Origin: an uncultured Eubacteriales bacterium
GTDB lineage: Bacteria; Bacillota; Clostridia; Lachnospirales; CAG-274
Assembly: GCA_902497185.1 (NCBI GenBank)
Contig: CABVEG010000030.1
Coordinates: 1 to 11,361 of the forward strand
Direction of reading: 5' to 3'
DNA: 11,361 nucleotides
Shown: one piece after another, positions 1-6,240 of the stretch
Layout: every line of letters starts with the position of its first letter
Numbering within the stretch: position 1 is the first letter of the stretch
Made by a program: the position numbers and the translations under genes
The notes under the pieces: model-generated
The model's database searches: none
What the model was told of the DNA's origin: nothing
Seen by the model: the letters and a program-made list of their open reading frames with translations, nothing else

Positions 1-68
1 GTTTTTTAATAATTGGGCAATATCTGAACAAATATACAAATATTTTATTATAATTTTACTAAAAATTG

Positions 69-98
69 TTGATTTTAGTATAGCTTTTGTGTTATGAT
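69..98 (+). promoter_or_regulatory. Probable sigma-A promoter of phnX
   Basis: TTGATT at 69-74 lies 18 bp from TATGAT at 93-98. The -10 is preceded by TGT, giving an extended -10 (TGnTATGAT). Initiation would fall near 105, leaving a short leader before the ribosome binding site at 119-130. Two further TATAAT strings at 99-104 and 108-113 lack a good -35 and could be alternatives. Inferred from consensus only. Confidence 0.5.
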
Positions 99-133
99 TA
101 TAATAAGTATAATTGTATAAGGAAGTGGAGTTT

Positions 134-922
134 ATGAAAAAAATAGAAGCAGTCATTTTAGACTGGTCAGGAACTATTATTGATTACGGCTGTATGGCTA
201 CTGAGGAAATATACAGAGATATTTTCAAGGAATTTAATATTGAGCTTACTACAAAGGAAATAAGGGCTAAAATGGGTATTGAAAAGGTAGATCATATCAG
301 AGCAATACTTGAAAGCGAAAGAATTTCAAAGCTATGGCTTAAAAATACGGGTATGGAGCCTAATGAAGGCGATGTAAGAGAGCTTAACAGACATTTTGAG
401 GCTAAAATATTTGACAAACTTGCAAAATACTGTGAACCAAAGGAATATGTAAAGCAGACCATTATAAAATTAAGAGAATCAGGTATAAGAATAGGCTCAA
501 CAACAAGCTATTCAACTGAAGTAATGGAATTTTTAACAAAGCTTGCAGATAAAAAGGGTGTAAGTGTGGATTGCTGTATTAATGCCCAACAGGTTAAGGG
601 GCAGGGCAGACCTCACCCTTATATGATATTTAAAAATATGGAAAAAATGGGTGTGAGCTCTGTTCACAATGTAATTAAAGTAGGCGACACAGTAAACGAC
701 ATTAAAGAAGGCTACAATGCAGGTGTTGTCACAGTAGGTGTTATTGACGGAAGCTCCGAAATAGGTTTATCCCAGTCTGAATTTGAGGCTTTAAGTGAAG
801 AAGATAAAAAAACAGCAAGAAAAAAGGTTGCTGACAAGTTTAAAAAAGCCGGCGCCGACTATATAATGAATGACTTTAGAACACTTCCTTACATAGTATC
901 ACAAATTGAAAACAAAAGATAA
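134..922 (+). CDS. phnX: Phosphonoacetaldehyde hydrolase (phosphonatase), HAD superfamily
   Basis: Cleaves the C-P bond of phosphonoacetaldehyde to acetaldehyde and phosphate, the second step of 2-aminoethylphosphonate use in the cytoplasm. The 262-residue product has the family's usual length. Every catalytic landmark known from the Bacillus cereus enzyme is visible: nucleophile Asp10 in DWSGT, Cys20, Met47-Gly48, the Schiff-base Lys51 in MGIEKVDH, His54, Tyr126 in GSTTSY, and the metal-binding GDTVND with Asp185 and Asp189. The spacing from Asp10 to Lys51 equals that of Asp12 to Lys53 in B. cereus. Ser12 replaces the more usual Ala of DWAGT. The ATG at 134 is chosen over an in-frame TTG at 113 because AAGGAAG at 119-125 sits 8 bases before it. 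No phnW transaminase or phosphonate transporter is in the window; the next gene is ispE, 52 bp on. Confidence 0.95.
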   Translation: MKKIEAVILDWSGTIIDYGCMATEEIYRDIFKEFNIELTTKEIRAKMGIEKVDHIRAILESERISKLWLKNTGMEPNEGDVRELNRHFEAKIFDKLAKYCEPKEYVKQTIIKLRESGIRIGSTTSYSTEVMEFLTKLADKKGVSVDCCINAQQVKGQGRPHPYMIFKNMEKMGVSSVHNVIKVGDTVNDIKEGYNAGVVTVGVIDGSSEIGLSQSEFEALSEEDKKTARKKVADKFKKAGADYIMNDFRTLPYIVSQIENKR

Positions 923-951
923 TTGACTAATCCTAAGACTTTTTGTATACT
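923..951 (+). promoter_or_regulatory. Near-consensus sigma-A promoter of ispE
   Basis: TTGACT at 923-928 begins on the base after the phnX stop codon. It is followed by a 17-bp spacer and TATACT at 946-951, each hexamer matching consensus at five of six positions. Transcription would start near 958, only a few bases before the ribosome binding site at 961-967, so ispE probably has its own very short leader as well as any readthrough from phnX. Confidence 0.65.
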
Positions 952-974
952 TAATAAAACGAGGTGGGATTAGT
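926..974 (+). promoter_or_regulatory. Inverted repeat flanking the ispE ribosome binding site
   Basis: ACTAATCC (926-933) and GGATTAGT (967-974) are perfect 8-bp inverted arms separated by 33 bases. The right arm ends directly against the ispE ATG and overlaps the end of its GAGGTGG site. The left arm overlaps the -35 of the ispE promoter, so only readthrough RNA from phnX would contain both arms. It may be a translation-blocking hairpin, a DNA operator, or chance. Confidence 0.35.
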
Positions 975-1847
975 ATGAAACAAATAAGGCTAAACGCAAG
1001 AGGTAAAATAAATATTACTCTTGACGTTATAAGAAAAAGAGAGGACGGCTATCACGACCTTTCAATGATAATGCAGACAGTAAATCTCTGTGACAATATA
1101 GTTATCAGCACAACAGACACGGGCAATATAGAAATGACATCAAATTACAGCTGGCTGCCCTGTGACGAAAGAAATCTGGTTTATCGTGCTGCTGCTCTTA
1201 TGAAAGAAAAATATAATATTAAAGAGGGCTTAAAAATAAATTTGGATAAAAATATACCTGTTGCCGCAGGTATGGCAGGAGGCAGCAGTGATTGTGCCGC
1301 CACACTTGTAGGCATAAGAAATATGCTTAAAATAAAGTCATCTGACAAGGAGCTTATGGCTCTTGGCAAAACCTTAGGTGCAGATGTTCCTTACTGTATA
1401 TTAAGAGGTACGGCACTTGCAGAGGGTATAGGTGAAAAGCTTACACAGCTTCCTCCCTTTCCTGACAGCATACTCCTTATTGCAAAGCCTCCTATTAACG
1501 TATCAACTGCCGCCGTCTTTGGCAGCTTTGACTTAAGCAAAGTAGATAAACACCCTGACAATGAAAAAATGATTGAACTTATAAAAAATAAGGATCTACA
1601 GGGTATATGCAACAATATGTGCAATGTTCTTGAAAGTGTTACTATTAAAAATTATCCTATTATTGACACCCTTAAAAAGGCTATGATGGATAAAGGCGCT
1701 ATGGGAGCACTTATGAGCGGCAGCGGTCCTACTGTTTTCGGCTTTTTTGACAATTATGATAAAGCTCTTAATGCCCTTAAATTTATAAGAGCAAAGCATC
1801 ATATTAAGGAAATTTATATAACTACAGTTTTTAATACAGCTAAATAA
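975..1847 (+). CDS. ispE: 4-diphosphocytidyl-2-C-methyl-D-erythritol kinase
   Basis: Phosphorylates CDP-methylerythritol with ATP in the non-mevalonate (MEP) pathway that makes isopentenyl precursors for quinones, undecaprenyl phosphate and tRNA modification. The 290-residue protein is a full-length GHMP kinase. The N-terminal GKINITLDV carries Lys11, and GYHDLSMIMQ follows at 25-34. The ATP-binding glycine-rich loop PVAAGMAGGSSD is at 95-106, the catalytic Asp137 is in GADVPY, and the C-terminal GHMP motif MSGSGPTVFG is at 247-256. The ATG at 975 follows GAGGTGG (961-967) by 7 bases. A promoter lies in the gap after phnX, and no terminator is visible between ispE and the small gene at 1925, so those two may share a transcript. 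Confidence 0.97.
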   Translation: MKQIRLNARGKINITLDVIRKREDGYHDLSMIMQTVNLCDNIVISTTDTGNIEMTSNYSWLPCDERNLVYRAAALMKEKYNIKEGLKINLDKNIPVAAGMAGGSSDCAATLVGIRNMLKIKSSDKELMALGKTLGADVPYCILRGTALAEGIGEKLTQLPPFPDSILLIAKPPINVSTAAVFGSFDLSKVDKHPDNEKMIELIKNKDLQGICNNMCNVLESVTIKNYPIIDTLKKAMMDKGAMGALMSGSGPTVFGFFDNYDKALNALKFIRAKHHIKEIYITTVFNTAK

Positions 1848-1924
1848 AAAAATTTTATTGGACGTGCAACATTTATGAAAAACCGCATAGAATTAAATGT
1901 ATTCAATTTTGGAGGTAACTTAAT

Positions 1925-2104
1925 ATGAGTTGCAACAACAATAATTTTATTTGGATTATCATTATTTTATTCTTCTGTGGCTGTGGAAATAACGGCATAG
2001 GCAATTTCTTTGGCTGCGGTAATGACTGCACATGGATTATTATTTTAATCTTACTCTTCTGCTGCTGCGGCAATAACTTCAATCTTTGCGATTCTAAGTG
2101 CTAA
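1925..2104 (+). CDS. Cysteine-rich two-repeat membrane microprotein, unknown function
   Basis: A 59-codon gene with a strong GGAGG (1911-1915) nine bases before ATG, ending in TAA and followed by a hairpin. Ten of 59 residues are Cys (3, 18, 20, 31, 35, 46, 47, 48, 55, 59); Asn, Gly and Ile are also abundant. The protein is an imperfect tandem duplication. Unit one runs from Trp10 through a run of Ile/Leu/Phe to C-G-C-G-N-N (18-23). Unit two runs from Trp37 through Ile/Leu to C-C-C-G-N-N (46-51). Each hydrophobic run is short for a full membrane span, so it may be a membrane hairpin or a self-assembling shell protein. It resembles small clostridial ORFs that databases label, without functional evidence, as chorion-like high-cysteine proteins. 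Transcription may come from ispE readthrough or an unrecognised promoter in 1848-1910; a CATAGAAT at 1886-1893 resembles a sporulation sigma-E/K -10, but no matching -35 is clear. Confidence 0.8.
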   Translation: MSCNNNNFIWIIIILFFCGCGNNGIGNFFGCGNDCTWIIILILLFCCCGNNFNLCDSKC

Positions 2105-2111
2105 TTTTAAG

Positions 2112-2145
2112 TGCAGCGGGAAATTAAACCCGCTGCATTTCTTAA
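2112..2145 (+). terminator. Hairpin terminator after the cysteine-rich gene
   Basis: TGCAGCGGG (2112-2120) and CCCGCTGCA (2129-2137) form a 9-bp GC-rich stem with an 8-base loop, followed by an interrupted T-run (TTTCTTAATTT). It lies between two convergent genes and may also slow minus-strand transcripts leaving the anti-sigma gene, although the T-run is poorer on that side. Confidence 0.75.
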
Positions 2146-2161
2146 TTTGCAATATATTTTA

Positions 2162-3058
2162 TTATTTTATCATACCTTCCTCAATGCTAAATGATATTTC
2201 TGATTCTATTTCAGAATTTTCATCATAATCAACATTATCATTTGTCTTATCCACACTATCAGAATTTAATTCCTTTTGAATTTCATTAATATACTCTTCT
2301 GCCTTTTGAGGATTAGCCTTTGATTTATCAATATCTAAATCAAATAATATATTTGTACCCTTATAATCACTATTTCTTGTGATTAATCCGGTTTTAATAT
2401 CATAGTTATATGCATTATTATCGTAAAATACATTGTTTAAAACTGCAATATATATTTTTTTGTCTGCAAAATATTCTATATTATCTAATTCAATAATACG
2501 ATAAAGGACACCATCTATTATATTTTCACTATAACCTCCATTCATTGTATAAATATTATATACCCAAGGTTCAAGTCCTTGTATAAGAGGAGTTACCAAA
2601 ATTTCATCATCATAAGTCATTTCCTTGCCATTTGTTTTTTCAACAGCCACTACCGCATAGGTTCTTTCAGGGTGTAAATCCCATGATGAAGATTTAAAAT
2701 TACTTATGTTTTTGCCTGATGTAATATCAATAATTGAAGCCTTATAATCACCTATTGTTTCATTTTGCTGAATAAAATCATCATCTTTGTTATTAAATAT
2801 TTCTGCAAGTTTATAATCTCCCAGATTATAAGCTATCTGTCCTGCTGACAAATATTTATATGCCGCAAAGGCAGTTGATACACACACTAAAGTAACACAA
2901 GCTGCCATTATAATTATTTTCTTTACCATAACAATATTCTCCTTTTCTTTTTGGTGGGAATTTTCAATTTGATTTTTTATATTTTCAAACATTTTATCCT
3001 TTGTTTGATTATCAGGATTAATTTTATTCCATGAATTAATTATTTTTTTATTCTTCAT
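2162..3058 (-). CDS. Probable membrane anti-sigma factor paired with the ECF sigma gene
   Basis: Encodes 298 residues. The N-terminal 45 are cytoplasmic and charged, with the K-D-K-M-F-E-N-I motif around 20-27 that is common at the start of clostridial anti-sigma proteins. A single membrane segment at about 48-66 is followed by a long outer domain (67-298) rich in Asp, Asn, Tyr and Ile and ending in an acidic tail. The layout fits a membrane protein that holds the sigma factor at the membrane and senses an outside signal. It resembles the DUF4179/RsiV-like group, but I cannot assign the outer domain with certainty. The ATG at 3058 is preferred to GTG codons at 3070 and 3067 because AGGTGGTG (3065-3072) lies 6 bases upstream. 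Its start overlaps the sigma gene by 11 bp, implying translational coupling. Confidence 0.75.
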   Translation of the reverse strand: MKNKKIINSWNKINPDNQTKDKMFENIKNQIENSHQKEKENIVMVKKIIIMAACVTLVCVSTAFAAYKYLSAGQIAYNLGDYKLAEIFNNKDDDFIQQNETIGDYKASIIDITSGKNISNFKSSSWDLHPERTYAVVAVEKTNGKEMTYDDEILVTPLIQGLEPWVYNIYTMNGGYSENIIDGVLYRIIELDNIEYFADKKIYIAVLNNVFYDNNAYNYDIKTGLITRNSDYKGTNILFDLDIDKSKANPQKAEEYINEIQKELNSDSVDKTNDNVDYDENSEIESEISFSIEEGMIK

Positions 3059-3548
3059 TAAAATCACCACCTAACATATTTTTTAAAATTTTCCTTGCCT
3101 TATGCAAATAAACACGAATTGTAGAGCTTGGCTTATGTAGTATATTCGCAATTTCATTGCAGCTATAGCCTTCATAATAATACAGATAAACAGCTGTTTT
3201 ATATTTATGGGGTAAAGACATAACAGCTTCAAGGGTTTCATCTATATTTAATTCCTGCTTAATGTACAAATTATTTTCAAAGTCATCTATATTTTCTCTT
3301 TTACTCCATTTAGATTTATAAAAATCCTTACATAAATTAGTTGCTGTAACTATTAACCACGCTTTTTCATGATTAATATTATTAAATTCCTTATTATATG
3401 AAATAAGCCTTAAAAAAGTATTTTGAACCATATCCTCCGTATCAGCTTTATTTTTCATATATGCAAAACAAACTCTATAAACCGTATCTACATTTCTGTT
3501 ATAAATTTCTTCAATTTCTTTGTCCGTACGCAACAAAGATTTTTCCAT
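3048..3548 (-). CDS. ECF-type RNA polymerase sigma factor
   Basis: A 166-residue sigma-70 family protein of the extracytoplasmic-function class. Region 2 (about 14-82) includes the AYMKNKADTEDMVQNTFLRL stretch and AWLIVTATNLCKDFYKSK, which bind core polymerase and the -10. Region 4 (about 104-156) carries LPHKYKTAVYLYYYEGYSC and a helix-turn-helix (127-150) that reads the -35. Regions 1 and 3 are absent, as usual for ECF factors. The ATG at 3548 is used because GGGGG at 3556-3560 lies 7 bases upstream; a TTG at 3566 in the same frame has no such site. It is followed with an 11-bp overlap by its putative anti-sigma partner and preceded by an ECF-type promoter, so the pair is probably self-activating. 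The target regulon cannot be read from the window. Confidence 0.93.
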   Translation of the reverse strand: MEKSLLRTDKEIEEIYNRNVDTVYRVCFAYMKNKADTEDMVQNTFLRLISYNKEFNNINHEKAWLIVTATNLCKDFYKSKWSKRENIDDFENNLYIKQELNIDETLEAVMSLPHKYKTAVYLYYYEGYSCNEIANILHKPSSTIRVYLHKARKILKNMLGGDFNEE

Positions 3549-3569
3549 ATTATAACCCCCTTTCAATAT

Positions 3570-3600
3570 TAATACGAATCAACAATCAGAAATGTTTACA
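3570..3600 (-). promoter_or_regulatory. ECF-type autoregulatory promoter of the sigma operon
   Basis: On the minus strand, TGTAAAC (3600-3594) and CGTATTA (3576-3570) are separated by 17 bases. This matches the AAC-N16/17-CGT architecture of ECF sigma promoters, here directly upstream of an ECF sigma gene with a leader of about 20 bases. A TATAAT-like string at 3624-3619 further upstream could be a weak housekeeping promoter but lacks a good -35. Confidence 0.65.
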
Positions 3601-3647
3601 TTTATTCATATTTTTTATATTATACGTTAAAATTACAATATACAATA

Positions 3648-3693
3648 AAAAACAGCCTATTTTCAATAAAAATTTGAAAATAAAGCTGTTTTT
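3648..3693 (-). terminator. Intrinsic terminator after the MATE gene
   Basis: A long imperfect hairpin pairs AAAAACAGC (3648-3656) with GCTGTTTTT (3685-3693) and TATTTTCAA (3658-3666) with TTGAAAATA (3674-3682), around a small internal bulge and a 7-base loop. On the minus strand it is followed by more T residues, as expected for the end of the marR-kinase-MATE transcript. Confidence 0.85.
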
Positions 3694-3714
3694 AATTTAT
3701 GGTATTTATAGAAT

Positions 3715-5046
3715 TTAAGCGTAGTGATATTTATTTTTATTTTTAACAAAAAGTATAAACGTAACAATAACAGTAAACAATTCAGCTACCGTAACTGCAA
3801 GCCATATACCGTTTAGTCCCAATATTATTGGAAGTATAAGCACAACAATGACCTGAAAGAAAAGTGTTCTTAAAAATGAAATTGCAGCAGATATTACACC
3901 GTCATTAAGTGCAGTAAAAAATGCTGAACCAAAAACATTAAAGCCGCTTACTAAAAATGACAATGAATATAATCTGAAGCCATGCTTAGTCATTTCAAAC
4001 AATTCAGCATCATAACCTACAAAAATTTTTGACAAAGGCGAAGCCAATATTACAGCTGAAAATGTTAAAACAACGCCAAATATGCCCACTATTGTTAAAC
4101 TCTTTTTAAGCAAATTTTTAAGCTCATCATAATTAGCAGCACCATAATGATAACCGACAACAGGAGCACTTCCTATTGAATATCCTATATATATTGCCAT
4201 AAATATGAAATTAACATACATAATTACACCATAAGCAGCTACACCATCTTCTCCGGCTATTTTCATAAGCTGAAAATTATACAATATATTAACTATAGAT
4301 GTAGAAAGATTAGTCATAAGCTCAGATGAACCGTTTGTAGAAGCCTTTAATAATACTTTGAAGTTTATATTGGTTTTTGTCAGCTTAAGTATACTGTCAT
4401 TTTTCCTTGCAAAGTAAAAAATAGGAACAATACCGCCTATAATCTGGCTTGCAGCCGTAGCAAGAGCAGCTCCCGCAACACCCCATTTAAAAATTGCTAC
4501 AAAAAATGTATCCAGTATTATATTTGTCAATCCTGCCAAAACAGTCATTCCAAGACCTATTTGAGGCTTTTCCGCAGTAACAAAAAAGCTCTGGAACAGA
4601 TTTTGAAGCATAAAGGCTATTTCCGCTCCTATTATAATTCTGCCATATAATACACAATCCTCTAGCATACCTTCCGTAGCTCCTATAGCTACAGCAATAG
4701 GACGAATATATATTAACCCTATAACAGTAAGTATAAAGCCTCCTATAATGGTTGCCAATACTATCATTGTAAAATATTGATTTGCTTTTTGTTTATCACC
4801 TTCACCAAGAGTTTTTGAAACAATGGCACTTCCTCCCGTACCAAGCATAAAGCCTATAACACCTATACCCATAGTTACGGGCATAATTAGATTTACAGCA
4901 GCAAATGCCGTTTTTCCAACGAAATTAGATACAAATACTCCATCTACAACGCTGTATATTGATGTAAATATCATCATAATAATTGATGGGAGCACAAATT
5001 TCAATAATTTTTTATATGAAAAGTGTTCCGATAACTTTATTCTCAT
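3715..5046 (-). CDS. MATE family multidrug/cation antiporter
   Basis: A 443-residue polytopic membrane protein with about twelve hydrophobic segments in two homologous halves, the normal size for MATE exporters, which use Na+ or H+ gradients to expel cationic drugs and metabolites. The first half has the typical LPSIIMMIFTSIYSVVDGVFVS start, followed by GTGGSAIVSKTLGEGDKQKAN between the early helices. The second half begins near GSSELMTNLS and includes APVVGYHYGAANYDELK, the matching loop. The general type is that of MepA/DinF-like proteins; the substrate cannot be told. The GGAGGT site at 5055-5060 lies at the very 3' end of the kinase-like gene, whose stop codon is 2 bp from the MATE start, so the two are translationally linked. 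The MarR regulator upstream resembles the mepR-mepA logic of Staphylococcus aureus. Confidence 0.92.
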   Translation of the reverse strand: MRIKLSEHFSYKKLLKFVLPSIIMMIFTSIYSVVDGVFVSNFVGKTAFAAVNLIMPVTMGIGVIGFMLGTGGSAIVSKTLGEGDKQKANQYFTMIVLATIIGGFILTVIGLIYIRPIAVAIGATEGMLEDCVLYGRIIIGAEIAFMLQNLFQSFFVTAEKPQIGLGMTVLAGLTNIILDTFFVAIFKWGVAGAALATAASQIIGGIVPIFYFARKNDSILKLTKTNINFKVLLKASTNGSSELMTNLSTSIVNILYNFQLMKIAGEDGVAAYGVIMYVNFIFMAIYIGYSIGSAPVVGYHYGAANYDELKNLLKKSLTIVGIFGVVLTFSAVILASPLSKIFVGYDAELFEMTKHGFRLYSLSFLVSGFNVFGSAFFTALNDGVISAAISFLRTLFFQVIVVLILPIILGLNGIWLAVTVAELFTVIVTFILFVKNKNKYHYA

Positions 5047-5048
5047 TT

Positions 5049-5666
5049 TTAATTACCTCCAAGTCTGTATTTTGCATATTGAGCAATTACAGGCGCAAGC
5101 TCTTTTATTTCCAAGTCTGTTGTGTTTATGCACAAGTCATAGCCTTCCTTATTTCCCCATTTCATATCTGTAAGCAGCTCCTGATGTCTTGCTCTTCCTT
5201 TATCCACCTGTTTTATCTTTTTTATTAATTCTTTTTCGGTTAATATTTCCTTATCATTTCCATATTTAAGGCATCTATCTATCTTAGACTGCATATCAGC
5301 ATATACAAATAAATTTAAAGGGGCATATTCCCTTAATATAACATTTGAGCTTCTTCCTACAATTATACAATTTTCATTAGCTGCAATTTCCTTAATAATT
5401 TTTTGCTGTTCAACAAGAATTTTTGTCATATTACGCTGTGCCATAACAGATGCACTTGAAAAAGTACGTCCATATTTTAACGGATAATTATTTAATAATC
5501 CTTTTTCAAGAATTTTTTCCACATAGCCTTCGTCCATTTTTTTATTTTCTGCTATAGTACTTATTATTTCTCTGTCATAATAAGCATAGCCTAAAATATC
5601 TGCCAATCTTTTGCCAAGCTCTCTTCCACCACTACCAAATTCACGGCTTATTGTAATAATTTTCAT
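5049..5666 (-). CDS. Cytidylate-kinase-like P-loop protein
   Basis: A 205-residue P-loop NTPase of the cytidylate-kinase-like family (Pfam Cytidylate_kin2 type). It starts MKIITISREFGSGGRELGK, with the phosphate-binding loop at 11-15 (GSGGR) followed by the nucleotide-kinase fold. CIIVGRSSNVIL is at 100-111, a lid-like basic stretch KKIKQVDKGRARHQ at 149-162, and YDLCINTTDL at 176-185. It is not the housekeeping Cmk, and its true substrate is unknown; family members often sit beside MATE genes in Clostridia. The ATG at 5666 is chosen because GGGAGG (5675-5680) lies 8 bases upstream; an extension to 5708 would run back through a terminator stem. Expression would depend on transcripts passing that terminator, since no promoter fits between it and the gene. 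Confidence 0.85.
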   Translation of the reverse strand: MKIITISREFGSGGRELGKRLADILGYAYYDREIISTIAENKKMDEGYVEKILEKGLLNNYPLKYGRTFSSASVMAQRNMTKILVEQQKIIKEIAANENCIIVGRSSNVILREYAPLNLFVYADMQSKIDRCLKYGNDKEILTEKELIKKIKQVDKGRARHQELLTDMKWGNKEGYDLCINTTDLEIKELAPVIAQYAKYRLGGN

Positions 5667-5679
5667 AATAAATTCCTCC

Positions 5680-5748
5680 CTAAAAAAATAGCGCTCGGTT
5701 ATATACAATAACCGGGCGCACCCGACATCTTACCTTCGATAATATCAT
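5680..5748 (-). CDS. Candidate 22-codon leader ORF through the attenuator
   Basis: The ATG at 5748-5746 overlaps the marR stop codon (TAATG). The frame continues through the whole terminator hairpin and its T-run, and stops at TAG (5682-5680) one base before the GGGAGG core of the kinase gene. The product begins MILSKVRCRVRPV and is Arg/Val rich. A GGAGG inside the end of marR (5762-5766) is 13 bases upstream, longer than ideal. Restart by ribosomes finishing marR is possible. Ribosomes in this frame would disrupt the terminator. A competing frame, 5728-5699 (MSGAPGYCI), has GAAGG four bases upstream. Neither is proven to be translated. Confidence 0.3.
   Translation of the reverse strand: MILSKVRCRVRPVIVYNRALFF
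5682..5719 (-). terminator. Intrinsic terminator/attenuator between marR and the kinase-like gene
   Basis: On the minus strand GCGCCCGGTTAT (5719-5708) pairs with ATAACCGAGCGC (5702-5691) around a 5-base loop, with 11 of 12 positions paired (one A/C mismatch), followed by TATTTTTTT. It sits right before the kinase ribosome binding site. A CGGG at 5724-5721 could pair with CCCG at 5716-5713 and compete with the 5' arm. A further 7-bp stem (5742-5748 with 5753-5759) covers the marR stop and the leader ATG. Confidence 0.75.
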
Positions 5749-6221
5749 TACGATGATATATCCTCCGATGACCTGTTTGATATTTTATTTACTTCCTCCC
5801 CAAACAACAGGGAATGTTTTTTCATAAGTTTTAAAAAAACACATCTTTCCTCATCACTTAAACTTGCAAAGGAATTTTTCTCTGCCTCCATTAGTGGGAC
5901 AACAACTTTTTGCGCAAGCTCTTTTCCTCTTTTTGTTAAAATAATTTGTTTGTTTTTCTTATTATCAAGCTCATGTAAAAGCTGAATGAATCCTTGTCCT
6001 TCAAGACTTTTAAGGGCAGAATTAACAGTTTGTTTGCTGTATGACCACACCTGACAAAGCTCCTTTTGGGTATATGCCTTATCATTTTCCCATACAGAAT
6101 ACAGTATCCATAGAGAAGTATCTGACAAATCCCAGCTTTTAGCATAATTGTGATAAATATCATCAATTATTTTATAAATCTTGTTAAATTCTATCATTTG
6201 CCTGTTAATATTATCTTCCAT
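5748..6221 (-). CDS. MarR family transcriptional regulator
   Basis: A 157-residue winged-helix repressor-type protein of normal MarR length. N-terminal helices for dimerisation (1-45) lead into a helix-turn-helix at about 51-75 (TQKELCQVWSYSKQTVNSAL) and a beta wing at 83-97 (ELDNKKNKQIILTKRG). C-terminal helices (100-147) complete the dimer surface. MarR proteins usually block their own promoter until a small phenolic or drug-like ligand or an oxidant binds. Cys56 in the recognition region and Cys127 could allow redox control, though this is only a possibility. GGGAGAG (6228-6234) lies 6 bases before ATG. The gene leads a unit with a kinase-like protein and a MATE pump, and its promoter contains two identical 8-bp boxes, fitting self-control of an efflux operon. 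Confidence 0.92.
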   Translation of the reverse strand: MEDNINRQMIEFNKIYKIIDDIYHNYAKSWDLSDTSLWILYSVWENDKAYTQKELCQVWSYSKQTVNSALKSLEGQGFIQLLHELDNKKNKQIILTKRGKELAQKVVVPLMEAEKNSFASLSDEERCVFLKLMKKHSLLFGEEVNKISNRSSEDISS

Positions 6222-6240
6222 ATTTCACTCTCCCTTAAAA

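Noticed and set aside
1..68. Possible end of an upstream terminator or gene
   Set aside because: A GTTTTTT run at the window edge could be a terminator tail, but the stem would lie outside; no coding frame or structure can be supported.
1869..1900. ACATTTA/TAAATGT inverted repeat before the cysteine-rich gene
   Set aside because: Only 7 AT-rich bases with an 18-base loop; not convincing as a riboswitch, terminator or operator.
3461..3718. Plus-strand open frame of 85 codons antisense to the sigma gene and its promoter
   Set aside because: AT-rich translation dominated by Ile/Lys/Phe, no start signals, runs through the MATE terminator hairpin.
4823..5228. Plus-strand open frames opposite the MATE and kinase-like genes
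   Set aside because: Antisense shadows of strong coding frames without ribosome binding sites or recognisable protein features.
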